Part shown: positions 37,801 through 47,595 of the stretch, piece after piece
How positions within the stretch are numbered: position 1 is the first letter of the stretch
Layout: every line of letters starts with the position of its first letter
Source: Urechis unicinctus
Taxonomy: Eukaryota; Annelida; Polychaeta; Xenopneusta; Urechidae
DNA length: 64,000 nucleotides
Direction: 5' to 3'
NCBI GenBank assembly: GCA_034190875.2
Contig: CM067348.1
Span: 8,203,563-8,267,562 of the forward strand
Position numbers and translations under genes: made by a program
Notes under the pieces: generated by a model
What the model saw: the letters and a program-made list of their open reading frames with translations, nothing else
What the model was told of the DNA's origin: nothing
The model's database searches: none

Positions 37801-40800
37801 CCGTCTCAGTCGGTTGGTAAAAATGAATAGGTAATATGATTGGCTGATTCTGTGACAGAGACCAAGCAGTGCCATGCAAGTAATTTTATATTTTTAAAAA
37901 CTTTCACAGTAATCAAGGTTGCATGAAGCTACTACGAGTTAATCATACGTAGCAAAATACTGGGCACTACCTGTGTGTCAGGCATGTTTTCCATTACGCC
38001 CCCGCATACCCTATAGCATTGCGAGGCTTGTCCTGGCGAGGACTATAAACTAGTCATGTTGTGTATGATGGCTGTGGGTTACAGAGTTGCATCATGGCAC
38101 TGCGCGCTAATTGGCAGTGGATGACCAACCTGGTCAAGTGTACAGATGTACACCTGAAACACGCCGCTAATTATCACCAGGTGAGAGGGATTCATGGCAA
38201 CCGTTGTCATGGCACGTGGTCATTGTCGTAACAATCTCGTCACTATGACGTCACTATCTTTGAATGAGCGTCTCAGACAGCGCTTCCTGGTTATAGTTCT
38301 TTCATGACGTGGAGGAATATGAGAGATGGATGCCAGCCGAACTCTCCAAGGCGGAGTCGATCCTTGTCACGTGCAATTCCTCGGACGATAGTCAACCACA
38401 GGATGAGAATCGAATATTTTACGACATCAAGGTCAGTGATAACGTTTTACGGCATCGTCTCAAGAGGAGGCCGAACGGTCATTATTGACTTCGCTTACTA
38501 TCACGGCAGGAGTTTTGTGTCTGAACAATCCATGACCGTTTGAGGTTTTTAAAATATTTTCCTCAAACAGTAACAATGAATCACACAGAAAAATAAGAAT
38601 GGAGATGTGTATTGTTGGCAGACCGCCCTGTCTATCTTCCTACACTGGCAGTACAAGTTGAACGAGTTGTTTGAGCGCAGCAAGAAGCTTGTACCCGTCC
38701 ATCACCGCACTCACAAGCTGGACCACGCCAAGCCAATCACGGCGCTGTGTAACTACACCACGAAAGACGTAGGTTTCATTACGCGTGCTCTGTTACAGTC
38801 TGTGAGTAGATTTGACTGGTTGGTGCCCCAGTGTTCGAGGTTGTAGTCGAGGTAATAATTGAGGGTTTAAGGTTTATGGTGAGGTCGTATTAGTCCAGAG
38901 CGGAGTTAGGGCCGGAAAGGTCATCATGGTTGATGGGAAAGATGAGGTCATGGCTGTATTTGAGGTTGTTGTGATAATAGTTGGTGGCAGTGTTTCGTAG
39001 ATGAGTTCGTGATTGAGGTCATAGGTGAGGTCGTGGTTGAGATCCGGGTCAGTGTAATACGATTTGTCTTTAGGGCTGTATGTTGTCATTTGCTTCTTCA
39101 TCACCGAATATAACCGTCAATCCATTTAGCTTCGTCTTTTATCCCACTATAGATTAACGTGACCGAGGGGGAGGAGCTATCTCTACTTGACAACACCCAT
39201 AAAGCGTCATGGCGCGTGCGCAATATGCACTACACAGAGAGTCACGTGCCGTCTGTGATCTGCTTCATTCCACCCCCAGACCCCAACGCTATCCAATCAG
39301 CACTCAGGTTTGTAAACTTCCCTCGGTCCACTTGCGCCCCCCCCCCACCATTTCGCGACCCAACCGTCTTCCCCAACCCCATCTCCCCCCCCACACATAT
39401 CTCAATCCTTCTCCCCCATCTCCCCTCCTACCTTCCTTTTGCAATAGTTTACCTTCCCATGATCTCTCTTTTCATCGCCTTATCCCCCCCCCCACCTCAC
39501 AGCTCCCCTCTCGTCATCCCGTCTGCCTCGAATCTTCTGTCTCCCCCCCCCCACACACACTCACCCACACCCACACCCACCCACCCACACACACACGTGT
39601 GCGCGCGTTATGTCTACTCTCTAACTCTCTTTAGCAGCACCTAGCTACAGTAAAGCGCCCTTTGTGCTTGCAGACTGCGCGTGGCGCTCTTGGAGATATG
39701 GACCACGTGTCTATATTCTGTGGGCACATCAGTTATCCGATACCTCTTGCTCAAGATCAGAGAATGGACTCCAGACGAGGTGGGCTCTCACCAAAGTGAT
39801 ATAAGTTGATATGAATTGGATATACAAATCTCTCGTTCCCTGTCAAGAGGGCATTTCATCACCAATTCCTGTATCTATTCAGCATGTATTTAATTTCCTA
39901 AGCCCGTCATCATGCTAATCTCTTTATAACAATTTCCGACACCAATTTACAGTCGTGCTTAAGGAAGTATGTAACCAGTTTTTATACTTCTTGATTGCTT
40001 ACCCGGGTACTGGGCAGTGAGGGTGTCGTCAATTGATGACTTCAAATGAGAACGGACCCTCTGCGGACGACATAGCAACCCTCTGTGTCCTGGTAATGGG
40101 GATTCTAGAGGTAACAAGGAACACATTTAGAAATAGCGTCCATCTTCTGTCCACAGGAGAGACTGATCATGGCGCTAAATGCAGAGGATAAGGCGGACAT
40201 CCGGGACATGCTGGCCTCCATTGTGAGCCGAATGGAGCCCTTCTGGCGCGAGTGTACCCTCTACCAGACTCTGCAAACCCGTATGCAGCGGTTACAGTGG
40301 CTCCTGGACCAGGATGGCGACGCTAAGTATAGAGGTGGGATTGTTTGGGATACTGAGTATAAATGTGGGTTGTTAGTGATAATGAGTATAGAGGTGTGGT
40401 TGTGTGGGATACTGAGTATAGAGGTGGGTTGTTAGGGATACTGAGTATAGAGGTGGGTTGTTAGGGATACTGAGTATAGAGGTTGGTTGTGTGGGATACT
40501 GAGTATAGAGGTGGGCTGTTAGGGATACTGAGTATAGAAGTGGGTTGTTAGGGATACTGAGTATAGAGGTGGGTTGTTAGGGATACTGAAGATAGGGGTG
40601 GGTTGTTAGGGATACTGAGTATAGGGGTGGGTTGTGTTGGATACTGAGTATAGAGGTGGGTTGTCAGGGAAACTGAGTATAGAGGTGGGTTGTGTGTATG
40701 GATACTGAGTATATAGGTGGGTTGTGTGGGATAGTGAGTATAGAGGTGGGTTGTGTGGGATACTGAGTATAGGGGTGGGTTGTGTTGGATACTGAGTATA

Positions 40801-43800
40801 GAGGTGGGTTGTGTGGGATACTGAGTATAGAGGTGGGTTGTTAGGGATACTGAGTGTAGAGGTGGCTTGTTAGGGATACTGAATATAGAGGTGGGTTGTT
40901 AGGGATACTGAGTATAGAGGTGGGTTGTGTGGGATACTGAGTATAGAGTTAGGCTGTTAGGGATACTGAGTATAGAAGTGGGTTGTTAGGGATACTGAGT
41001 AAAGAGGTGGGTTGTTAGGGATACTGAATATAGGGGTGGGTTGTGTTGGATACTGAGTATAGGGGTGGGTTGTGTTGGATACTGAGTATAGAGGTGGGTT
41101 GTCAGGGAAACTGAGTATAGGGGTGGGTTGTGTTGGATACTGAGTATAGAGGTGGGTTGTGTGGGATACTGAGTATAGAGGTGGGTTGTGTTGGATACTG
41201 AGTATAGAGGTGGATTGTGTTGGATACTGAATATAGAGGTGGGTTGTGTTGGGTACTGAATATAGAGGTGGGTTGTTAGGGATACTGAGTATAGAGGTGG
41301 GTTGTGTTGGATACTGAGTATAGAGGTGGGCTGTTAGGGATACTGAGTATAGAGATGGGTTGTTAGGGATACTGAATATAGGGGTGGGTTGTGTTGGATA
41401 CTGAGTATAGGGGTGGGTTGTGTTGGATACTGAGTATAAGGGTGGGTTGTGTTGGATACTGAGTATAGAGGTGGGTTGTGTTGGATACTGAGTATAGAGG
41501 TGGGTTGTGTGGGATACTGAGTATAGAGGTGGGTGGTGGATGTGTTGAGTATATAGAGGTGGGTTGTTAGGGATACTGAGTATAGAGGTGGGTTGTGTTG
41601 GGATACTGAGTATAGAGGTGGGTTGTCATAGAGAGTAGGGGTGGGTTGTGTTGGATACTGAGTATAGAGGTGGGTTGTGTTGGATACTGATTATAGAGGT
41701 GGGTTGTGTGGGATACTGAGTATAGAGGTGGGTTGTGTTGGATACTGAGTATAGAGGTGGGTTGTGTTGGATACTGAGTATAAAGGTGGGTTGTCAGGGA
41801 AACTGAGTATAGAGGTGGGTTGTTAGGGATACTGAGTATAGAGGTGGGTTGTGTTGGATACTGAGTATAGAGGTGGGTTGTGTGGGATACTGAGTATAGA
41901 GGTTGGTTGTGTTGGATACTGAGTATAGAGGTGGGTTGTGTTGGATACTGAGTATAGAGGTGGGTTGTGTAGGGATACTGAGTATAGAGGTGGGTTGTTA
42001 GGGATACTGAGTATAGAGGTGGGTTGTGTTGGATACTGAGTGGGTAGGGATACTGAGGGGTGGGTTGTTGGATACTGAGTATAGAGGTGGGTTGTGTTGG
42101 ATACTGAGTATAGAGGTGGGTTGTGTTGGATACTGAGTATAGAGGTGGTTTGTGTTGGATACTGAGTATAGAGGTGGGTTGTGTATACTGAGTATAGAGG
42201 TGGGTTGTGTTGGATACTGAATATAGAGGTGGGTTGTTAGGAATACTGAGTATGAAGGTGGGTTTTTTGGGAAAATGAGTATAGAGATGGGTTGTTAGGG
42301 ATACTGAGTGTAGAGGGTGGGTTTTTTGGGAAAATGAGTATAGAGATGGGTTGTTAGGGATACTGAGTGTAGAGGTGGGTTGTTAGGGATACTGAGTGTA
42401 GAGGTGGGTTGTTAGGGATACTGAGTGTAGAGATGGGTTGTTAGGGAATACTGAGTATAGAGTTGGTTTTTTGGGGGAAAATGAGTATAGAGATGGGTTG
42501 TTAGGGATACTTATGTGGGTTGTGTGGCATTCTTAATCTGGCATTCGTTTGATCAAGTCAAGTCAGACGATTGTTGGCAACGTTTTCCATAACAGAGGCC
42601 GCTGCGAAGCGGGGTAAAGCCTTGATCATCCAGTCGACCAACGTGGACGAATTACTTCGAGGATACAAGGTGGGTTGTGGTGGTTCCCAAATGAGACTTG
42701 TATGCTAAATATATAACCAATTAGACTGCACCAGCTTGAATGCCAATATACAATATATTCGGTAAACATAAAAAACCCATTTCGGTCTGCTTTAAAAATA
42801 GCTGTATTATCAAACGCCGACTAACATGCGTAATGAAACATTGATGTCGTGTGTTGTAATGTGCGGCAGGAGATGTGGGAGAGTTGGGAATCCTACAAGA
42901 TAATGGTGGAGACATCACGTCACCCTGAGCTCGTCCTCGTCACGCGAGACATCAACGAACTCACGTTCATTGAGTTCTCAGAACTTCTCAAGTAGGTTTA
43001 CAATGCTGCGCTACTTACTGACCTCATGGTGTAATTAGTGGGTAATTAAGAAGCGCATTTCGTAGTTGTGTCCCATGCAAAGCGGGAATAATATTTGGCA
43101 TCTGTACCTTCAGAAAATGGCATATCCGCATGGAACAGCTGTACGATGGCAAGAAGATGGAGGAGAAGGCGGACTCAGATAAAGTGGAGGTGGAGAGGGA
43201 AGAGTTCACTGAGTGCACCAATGGGGTCGTTGAGGAAGTCATAGCGTCCGAGGTTGTGGATCAGGTGGATGCTGAACGCCACGAGACCAGATCGGAAGTG
43301 ACCATCAGCTCGTCCAATCAGCAATCCGTGACAGAAAACGTCACCACGTCTCACCAGGAGGAGAAGCGCACCTTTGTCATTACAGGTGAGAGAATTGACA
43401 AGGGTCAATTCCAGTTAAGTGTTGAAAATGGATGCTTCTAGTCTCGGTTTGCTTGACAGTATGTGTCCATGAGAGCGTAGCATAACCTGGGTGCGGCTGC
43501 CCGTTTCTCTAATGCTATGTAAACAATACATATTTCCCTCCTGATTACAGCTGTCAAAAACACCAAAACGGGAGAGGAGATTTCGCTGGACGACGCTGTC
43601 ATGTGCGGCATAATCAATCAAAGCCATGGTACGTTCAGAGACCTGGCCACAAACCAAACCTACCCCATCCCTGTGGCCATGAATGCCGGCTTCATCAAAG
43701 TCGAGTTCACCACGGTGAAGAAATCCAAGGAGAAGCGTAGTGATATCGGCCTTATCACCATCAAGACACACAAAGAATCCCGGCCTTACACCGTCAAGGG

Positions 43801-45515
43801 CGTGCTCGACTCTAAAAATGACGTTCAACTGAGCGTGGACGAGGCTTTGGACCAGGGCGTTCTGCACCTCAACAACAAGACATGTAAAGACACAAACTCC
43901 GGCGAGGTTCTGAGTTTGTCAGAGGCTCTCGATAGTGGCTTGCTCGTCGTCGAATTCGACAAAGATGCGGAGGTATGTCAACCGGAAGATATCACGATCA
44001 CATACGCCATTCATGCCGTCGTCGACGTGCGCAACAAGACGCGGCTCACCTTCTCCGAGGCGATCCGCAAGGGCATCATCGTCCAAGACACAGGATGCTT
44101 CATCGATAGTTCTTCTAACGAAGAAATCTTCATCGGAGATGCTATCAAAATGGGTCTCGTCAAAGCTACAGTTGTTCGTGATCCCAACAAATTGGACATT
44201 GCACCTGAGAACCGCTTGGTGTTCGGTAAATTTCAATCTGCTGCCCGGAAGATCAAAGCTATGGGTGCTTTTAGTAAAGCCGCATCCAAGCAGAATGGTC
44301 AGTGAATGAAGTTAGATACCGATGATCGTGTAGTGCTTGTGGTGTAAGGCAACGTCTGAGTAACTCATTCCTGTAAAGGTCCATGTTCTTACATTCTTCC
44401 ACTAACATCACTGCATTCTCTTGTTGAACATCTTACTAATTTGCTTTCCTGCCATTTCTAGACAATTGAAGAGCCTATTATTGTAGCGTTCTGATTTGGA
44501 TTCAATTACCAATTAGCCGTTTTACAGTGTGTAATATATTTTGGTATCACTGCATAATTCTGATCGCCGAAAATGACAATCGCCTTATACACTGCTTTTC
44601 CATTATTAAGAGAATCAATGTGAAATGTAAATGGGTTATAAGTAAATATAGATGCTGGCAAATCTATTGTTGCACCCATGCTAACATCTTAGTCACACAA
44701 ATATTTGACAACATAGGTATGTAACAAAACGTGTCAGTTGCTTTGCATGAAAATGTAACCTTAACAGGTGGGTGGCGTGATATAAAATGATTGTATAATA
44801 TACTTTAGAATTATATATCGTTGTTAAATGTGATGGAATTAGACTTTGGTTATGAGTTAATGATTGCTTCTCATTAAAGACTTGTTTTGATCTGCTGTTA
44901 TTCAATTTGCTATCTGATCAATAAAGGACTGTTTAACAACTTTTCCCTTATATATTTGAATGAGTTGACTTAGAGAAAGGCAAAACCAATATCCAGTTCT
45001 TTTTCGCGATCACTAACCCAGTAAGAGTTTATGAATACAGTGCAATATTCCCTTTCGATGTTCTAGATAGCCCGGGTAGTTACACTGCGGTCACCGTCAA
45101 CAGCACAGCATCGGCCGCGGGTGATGGTTACAATAACGGCCGGCAAGCTTGGCTTCATTGCGCACATTGTCGCTCAAAGTTTGTGACAACCGCTTCCAGA
45201 GACATGAGCGGCGAATCACACGATACGGCAGCGTCTTATGGCCATGAACGCGAGGCTGTGACGTCATATCCGTACATGGCAGCATCTGCTAAGCAGACGA
45301 CATTTGCGAAACAAGAGGACGACTTGGAGAAGCTGCGTGGAGGCCTTTGCCAAAGAATCTGCTGCAGTTGCCTTCCCTTACAGACACTTTTGCTTCTTTT
45401 GTTAGGTTTTGCCTTTCTCCTTCCCTTAGCTGATAACGAATGTTCTCTTGATAACAACCTCGAGAGTACCCTCAGTGCGATGCTGCGCTATTCCGAAGGA
45501 CCTCCCCCAGTGTAA
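28785..45515 (+). CDS. Plakin gene 2: plakin-plectin repeat-KASH protein
   Basis: Predicted 1,014-residue protein. Exons, all phase-compatible: 28785-28865, 31446-31499, 35627-35686, 36676-36807, 37032-37079, 37266-37337, 37655-37771, 38085-38180, 38297-38431, 38622-38768, 39153-39307, 39674-39779, 40157-40334, 42596-42669, 42870-42991, 43114-43385, 43551-44297, 45067-45515. Residues 28-300 are spectrin-like helices (WQWM, FFHDVEEYERW), about 304-360 an SH3 fold ending VPSVICFIPPPDPNA, a plakin hallmark. Residues 367-526 are more helices, 527-616 an acidic Ser/Glu-rich linker, 618-865 three plectin-type repeats, 867-1014 a KASH tail. KASH proteins sit in the outer nuclear membrane and bind SUN proteins in the perinuclear space; plectin repeats bind intermediate filaments in vertebrates. 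The cytoplasmic job here is inferred. Exons 2 and 7 are the least certain, and extra exons may hide in the 4-kb second intron. Confidence 0.82.
28866..29049. other. Start of intron 1 of plakin gene 2
   Basis: Single-copy sequence between the donor and the 27-bp array; nothing else seen. Confidence 0.4.
29050..30160. repeat. 27-bp minisatellite in intron 1
   Basis: About 41 units of GTACTGACCGTCTTTACAAG followed by GCCACGC, with GACGATC and GGTCATAC variants. The 9-codon period leaves both strands open over long distances; treated as non-coding. Confidence 0.93.
31446..31499 (+). CDS. Candidate exon 2 of plakin gene 2
   Basis: Acceptor CTTCTGTTCCAG and donor GTAAGT frame 18 codons (LSREAHLAAQKVYLSYLA), phase 0 on both sides, with a heptad-like helical pattern that suits the start of a plakin domain. 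Confidence 0.55.
32475..33345. repeat. 45-bp minisatellite in intron 2
   Basis: About 18 units of GCACAAATGAATGATGTGGC then ATCGAAATAAGTGTTCTTATTCACA. A three-unit higher-order repeat (about 134 bp) recurs between 32640 and 33110. Confidence 0.92.
33346..34780. other. Intron 2 sequence, no exon supported
   Basis: Open frames around 34050-34440 occur on both strands but lack splice context and recognisable similarity. Confidence 0.4.
34785..35065. repeat. 47-bp tandem repeat, six copies
   Basis: Units of CAGTAATGCAATGACAGACA then GAGAGGAGCAGACACCATTTACCCGCT, nearly identical, hence young. Confidence 0.92.
35735..35950. repeat. Imperfect repeats around TTGTACGACGGGGTATG
   Basis: Five or six irregularly spaced copies of CTTGTACGACGGGGTATG and TTTTTGGGCC in intron 3. 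Confidence 0.7.
36000..36425. repeat. Approximately 60-bp repeat rich in GAGTGAGT and GGGTGGGT
   Basis: Units contain GTTATTGATTGAGTGAAAGC then GTGAGTGGGCGGGTGGGTGG. It lies in intron 3 and is rich in GTGAGT, a strong donor consensus. Confidence 0.85.
37655..37771 (+). CDS. Candidate exon 7 of plakin gene 2
   Basis: Bounded by CATGGCTGTAG and GTAAAT, 39 codons in phase 0 (GLCVEMSACATSMVCDKKKG, then an SDD/TSPDSTARSAQ loop). It reads smoothly into the SCIMALRANWQWM exon. The acceptor is mediocre and the sequence is not diagnostic; the gene stays in frame with or without it, so it could be alternatively used. Confidence 0.45.
38297..39307 (+). CDS. FF.D spectrin repeat and SH3 exons of gene 2
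   Basis: Exons 38297-38431, 38622-38768 and 39153-39307. They read FFHDVEEYERWMPAELSKAE, then HWQYKLNELFERSKKLVP, then ALCNYTTKD joined to INVTEGEELSLLDNTHKASW and VPSVICFIPPPDPNAIQSAL. The EGEELSLLD turn, the W in the following strand, and VPS.C..PPPDP are the SH3 pattern of plakin domains. Acceptors and donors are all GT-AG. Confidence 0.88.
39330..39610. repeat. C/T-rich tract with (CA)n in intron 11
   Basis: Long pyrimidine-rich stretch full of CCCCCC and CACACCCAC runs just after the donor at 39308. Long open frames run through it only because it lacks stops. Confidence 0.8.
40326..42515 (+). repeat. 29-bp minisatellite carrying splice donors
   Basis: About 75 units of GTATAGAG-GTGGGTTG followed by TTAGGGATACTGA or TGTTGGATACTGA. 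The first unit begins inside exon 13, whose last eight bases are GTATAGAG; the true donor is the GTGGGA at 40335. Nearly every unit repeats the exon end plus a GTGGGT donor. Confidence 0.95.
43551..44305 (+). CDS. Plectin-type repeat exon of gene 2, with alternative stop
   Basis: Begins after CTGATTACAG. Three repeats of the plakin type: KTGEEISLDDAVMCGIINQS with PIPVAMNAGFIKVEF, then GVLDSKNDVQLSVDEALDQG with NSGEVLSLSEALDSGLLVVE, then VVDVRNKTRLTFSEAIRKGI with SNEEIFIGDAIKMGLVKA. It closes with PENRLVFGKFQSAARK. Splicing at 44297 (phase 1, GTCAGT) leads to the KASH exon. If the donor is not used, translation stops two codons later at TGA 44303-44305, giving ...SKQNGQ, about where gene 1 also ends. 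Confidence 0.88.
44920..44925 (+). promoter_or_regulatory. Intronic poly(A) signal candidate
   Basis: AATAAA about 615 bases after the TGA at 44303 and before the KASH exon, so it could end a transcript coding the form without KASH. A T-rich stretch precedes it. Confidence 0.4.
45067..45515 (+). CDS. KASH-domain terminal exon of plakin gene 2
   Basis: After the acceptor GATGTTCTAG, two bases complete an Asp codon begun at 44297, then 148 codons run to TAA. A Ser/Thr/Ala-rich linker leads to KLRGGLCQRICCSC, a hydrophobic segment at about 45372-45431 (LPLQTLLLLLLGFAFLLPLA), and a luminal tail NECSLDNN...MLRYSEGPPPV. In human nesprin-2 the tail has the same spacing: Cys 23 residues before the last residue, N-N, MLRY.-GPPP. 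That Cys (codon 45441-45443) is the one that in nesprins forms a disulfide with SUN, and the final PPP.-residue docks in the SUN pocket. The match is to family knowledge, not a search, but the signature is very specific. Confidence 0.93.
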
Positions 45516-45950
45516 ACGACTATTTGACAAACGTTCACATGATTGTTCGCCCTAATTCAATGTCTTCAAGCAATATATTGATTCTGAATTTGTTGTAATT
45601 TGTTTATACATAATCAATATAGCACTCTTTGAAAATGTGCTCAGAAAAATCCCTCCGAGATAAAAATCAAGTATAAAATGTCTAGATTGATAAATGTTTG
45701 AATGAACGATACTTGCTGCATAGCAATATAGAACACATGACGCTTTAGTAGAATTAGTCGATTCGTGGTCATGTGAACGTTGAGTAAGCTTTGTATTGAC
45801 ATTGATAATATTTTTGATGGCTGTGGTTGCTGAATGTATAATGATCAGTACACAGTTGTAGCGAAGAGACATAGACAAGAACCCTTTTTAGGCCTTGGTG
45901 CCGACATATACCTCGTAAGGAATTGAATTAGTGTTGCCATTAAATTCAGA

Positions 45951-45956
45951 AATAAA
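45951..45956 (+). promoter_or_regulatory. Poly(A) signal candidate after KASH exon
   Basis: AATAAA about 435 bases after the KASH stop codon, the expected place for the end of the long transcript. Confidence 0.4.
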
Positions 45957-47190
45957 CTGAAAAGCAAAGGAGTTGTGTAGTAATGTTCTGTCATTGGCTG
46001 TGTCTTAACCTAGAAGATAATTGCCAGCCATCAGGCGTACACCTACACATGCATGCACAGATTTACAAGGCTGGGAAAAGCCAACAAAGTGGCCTAACAT
46101 GCATGGGCTGTGGCTCGTTCCAAGAGGTTTTAGCATACCGTTCCGATTATTTAATTACCAGCATGTTAATGGCGTCGGGAGCAACAGGTGTCTAATCAAT
46201 CGGGTGCCCCACAGCATGGGCCGGGTTGCGAAGGTCCAGCACGGTACCATTGAGCTTCCGGGTCGGGTGCATCCCCTTTTCAGAAATGGGACTGGCATTT
46301 AACCTGATCATCCGAATCATGGGGAGTCAGTCAGGTTTTCACATATTGGTATCGAACCCACAACCAGTGGTTTAAGATTATTTCTGTATCGCTTTTGTCT
46401 CGGATGTTATCTTTTGATAATTTTCCATGACTGTTTTAGATTATTTATGTATCGTTTAAAGGCAGTATTAAAATAATCACGTTAAATATGATATATATTA
46501 AGTAGAATCATATTAAAGTCACCCATAATACAACAGGTTCACTCTTAACATTCGTTAATATACGGGATAAGTCATCTATGAAGTTCACCTTCAAGAAGGT
46601 GGAGACAAATTGCTACTTCAGTTTATTGACTTGCTTAGTTGGTTTATATCTGTGATGTGCGCAAGTGTGTTATTTGAAAGCTATACACTCACCTTGCCAT
46701 CACTAGACCAGCCGTCCAGAATTTGCCCTTGACCTTCATTTGTCTTATAGTCCCTAAACAAGATGTGCGCGGTTTCGTGTATATATATCACTTGGTGAAT
46801 GTCGTAGTTTCACGTGTGATCTGTATATCGTCTAGCCTCAGTTTGAGGTTGTATTGTTGCGGTTTTCATTCCGGACAGCATAAATGATCCCCAGGTTTCC
46901 GATGTCCTGTTGAGGGACAAAACGTCAGCGCTGACGTGGAGCGTTGCTCTGCCCTGGACACTGCTTCTACTGACAATCTATTGCACTGACAAACACATCA
47001 CTTTGTTACTCCCGATCATGGACATATATAACCCAAAATTAATTACTCTATCCATGTTTTAGCACTGTGCGTGCGAGCTTTCACACAAAATTCGACTGTA
47101 AAGATGAATCCAGCGCATCGAACCGACGAGCTCATGAATAATTGATCGCCTCCGGCTTGATGTCATATTAAGCTTTGATGTGAGGGAGCA
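45957..47190. other. Intergenic, possible SINE inside
   Basis: Apart from the SINE-like segment listed next, I see no exon. Confidence 0.4.
46190..46385 (-). mobile_element. SINE-like segment with RNA polymerase III box B
   Basis: On the minus strand CCACTGGTTGTGGGTTCGAT then ACC looks like a tRNA anticodon stem and T arm; GGTTCGATACC (46348-46359 region) fits box B. A clear box A is not visible, so it may be truncated, or chance. Confidence 0.28.
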
Positions 47191-47194
47191 TAAT

Positions 47195-47595
47195 TAGTTT
47201 GTTGATAAGTATTTGTATCTCTGTATTTAATTTCTGTATATTTAGTGTGGTTGTATGGATTCTGTTGATAAGTATTCGTATCTCTATATTTAATTTCTGT
47301 ATATTTAGTGTGGTTGTATGGATTCTGTTGATTAGTATTCGTATCTCTATATTTAATTTCGGTATATTTAGTGTGGTTGTATGGATTCTGTTGATTATTA
47401 TTTGTATCTCTGTATTTAATTTCGGTATATTTAGTTTGGTTGTATGGATTCTGTTGATTAGTGTTTGGAAATGTTTCTCTGCTTTAATTTCGTCATATTT
47501 AGTGTGGCTAATGTGGATTCTGTTGATTAGTATTTGGAAATGTTTCTCTGCATTAATTTCGGTATACTTAGTGTGATTGTATGGATTCTGTTGAT
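47195..47595. repeat. 63-bp tandem repeat, six copies
   Basis: Units include GTTGATTAGTATTCGTATCT, TTTAATTTCGGTATATTTAG and TGTGGTTGTATGGATTCT; the last two are more diverged. Confidence 0.92.

Noticed and set aside
39159-39644. 161-codon plus-strand frame
   Set aside because: Only 39153-39307 is the SH3 exon; the rest is stop-free C/T-rich intron beyond a good donor.
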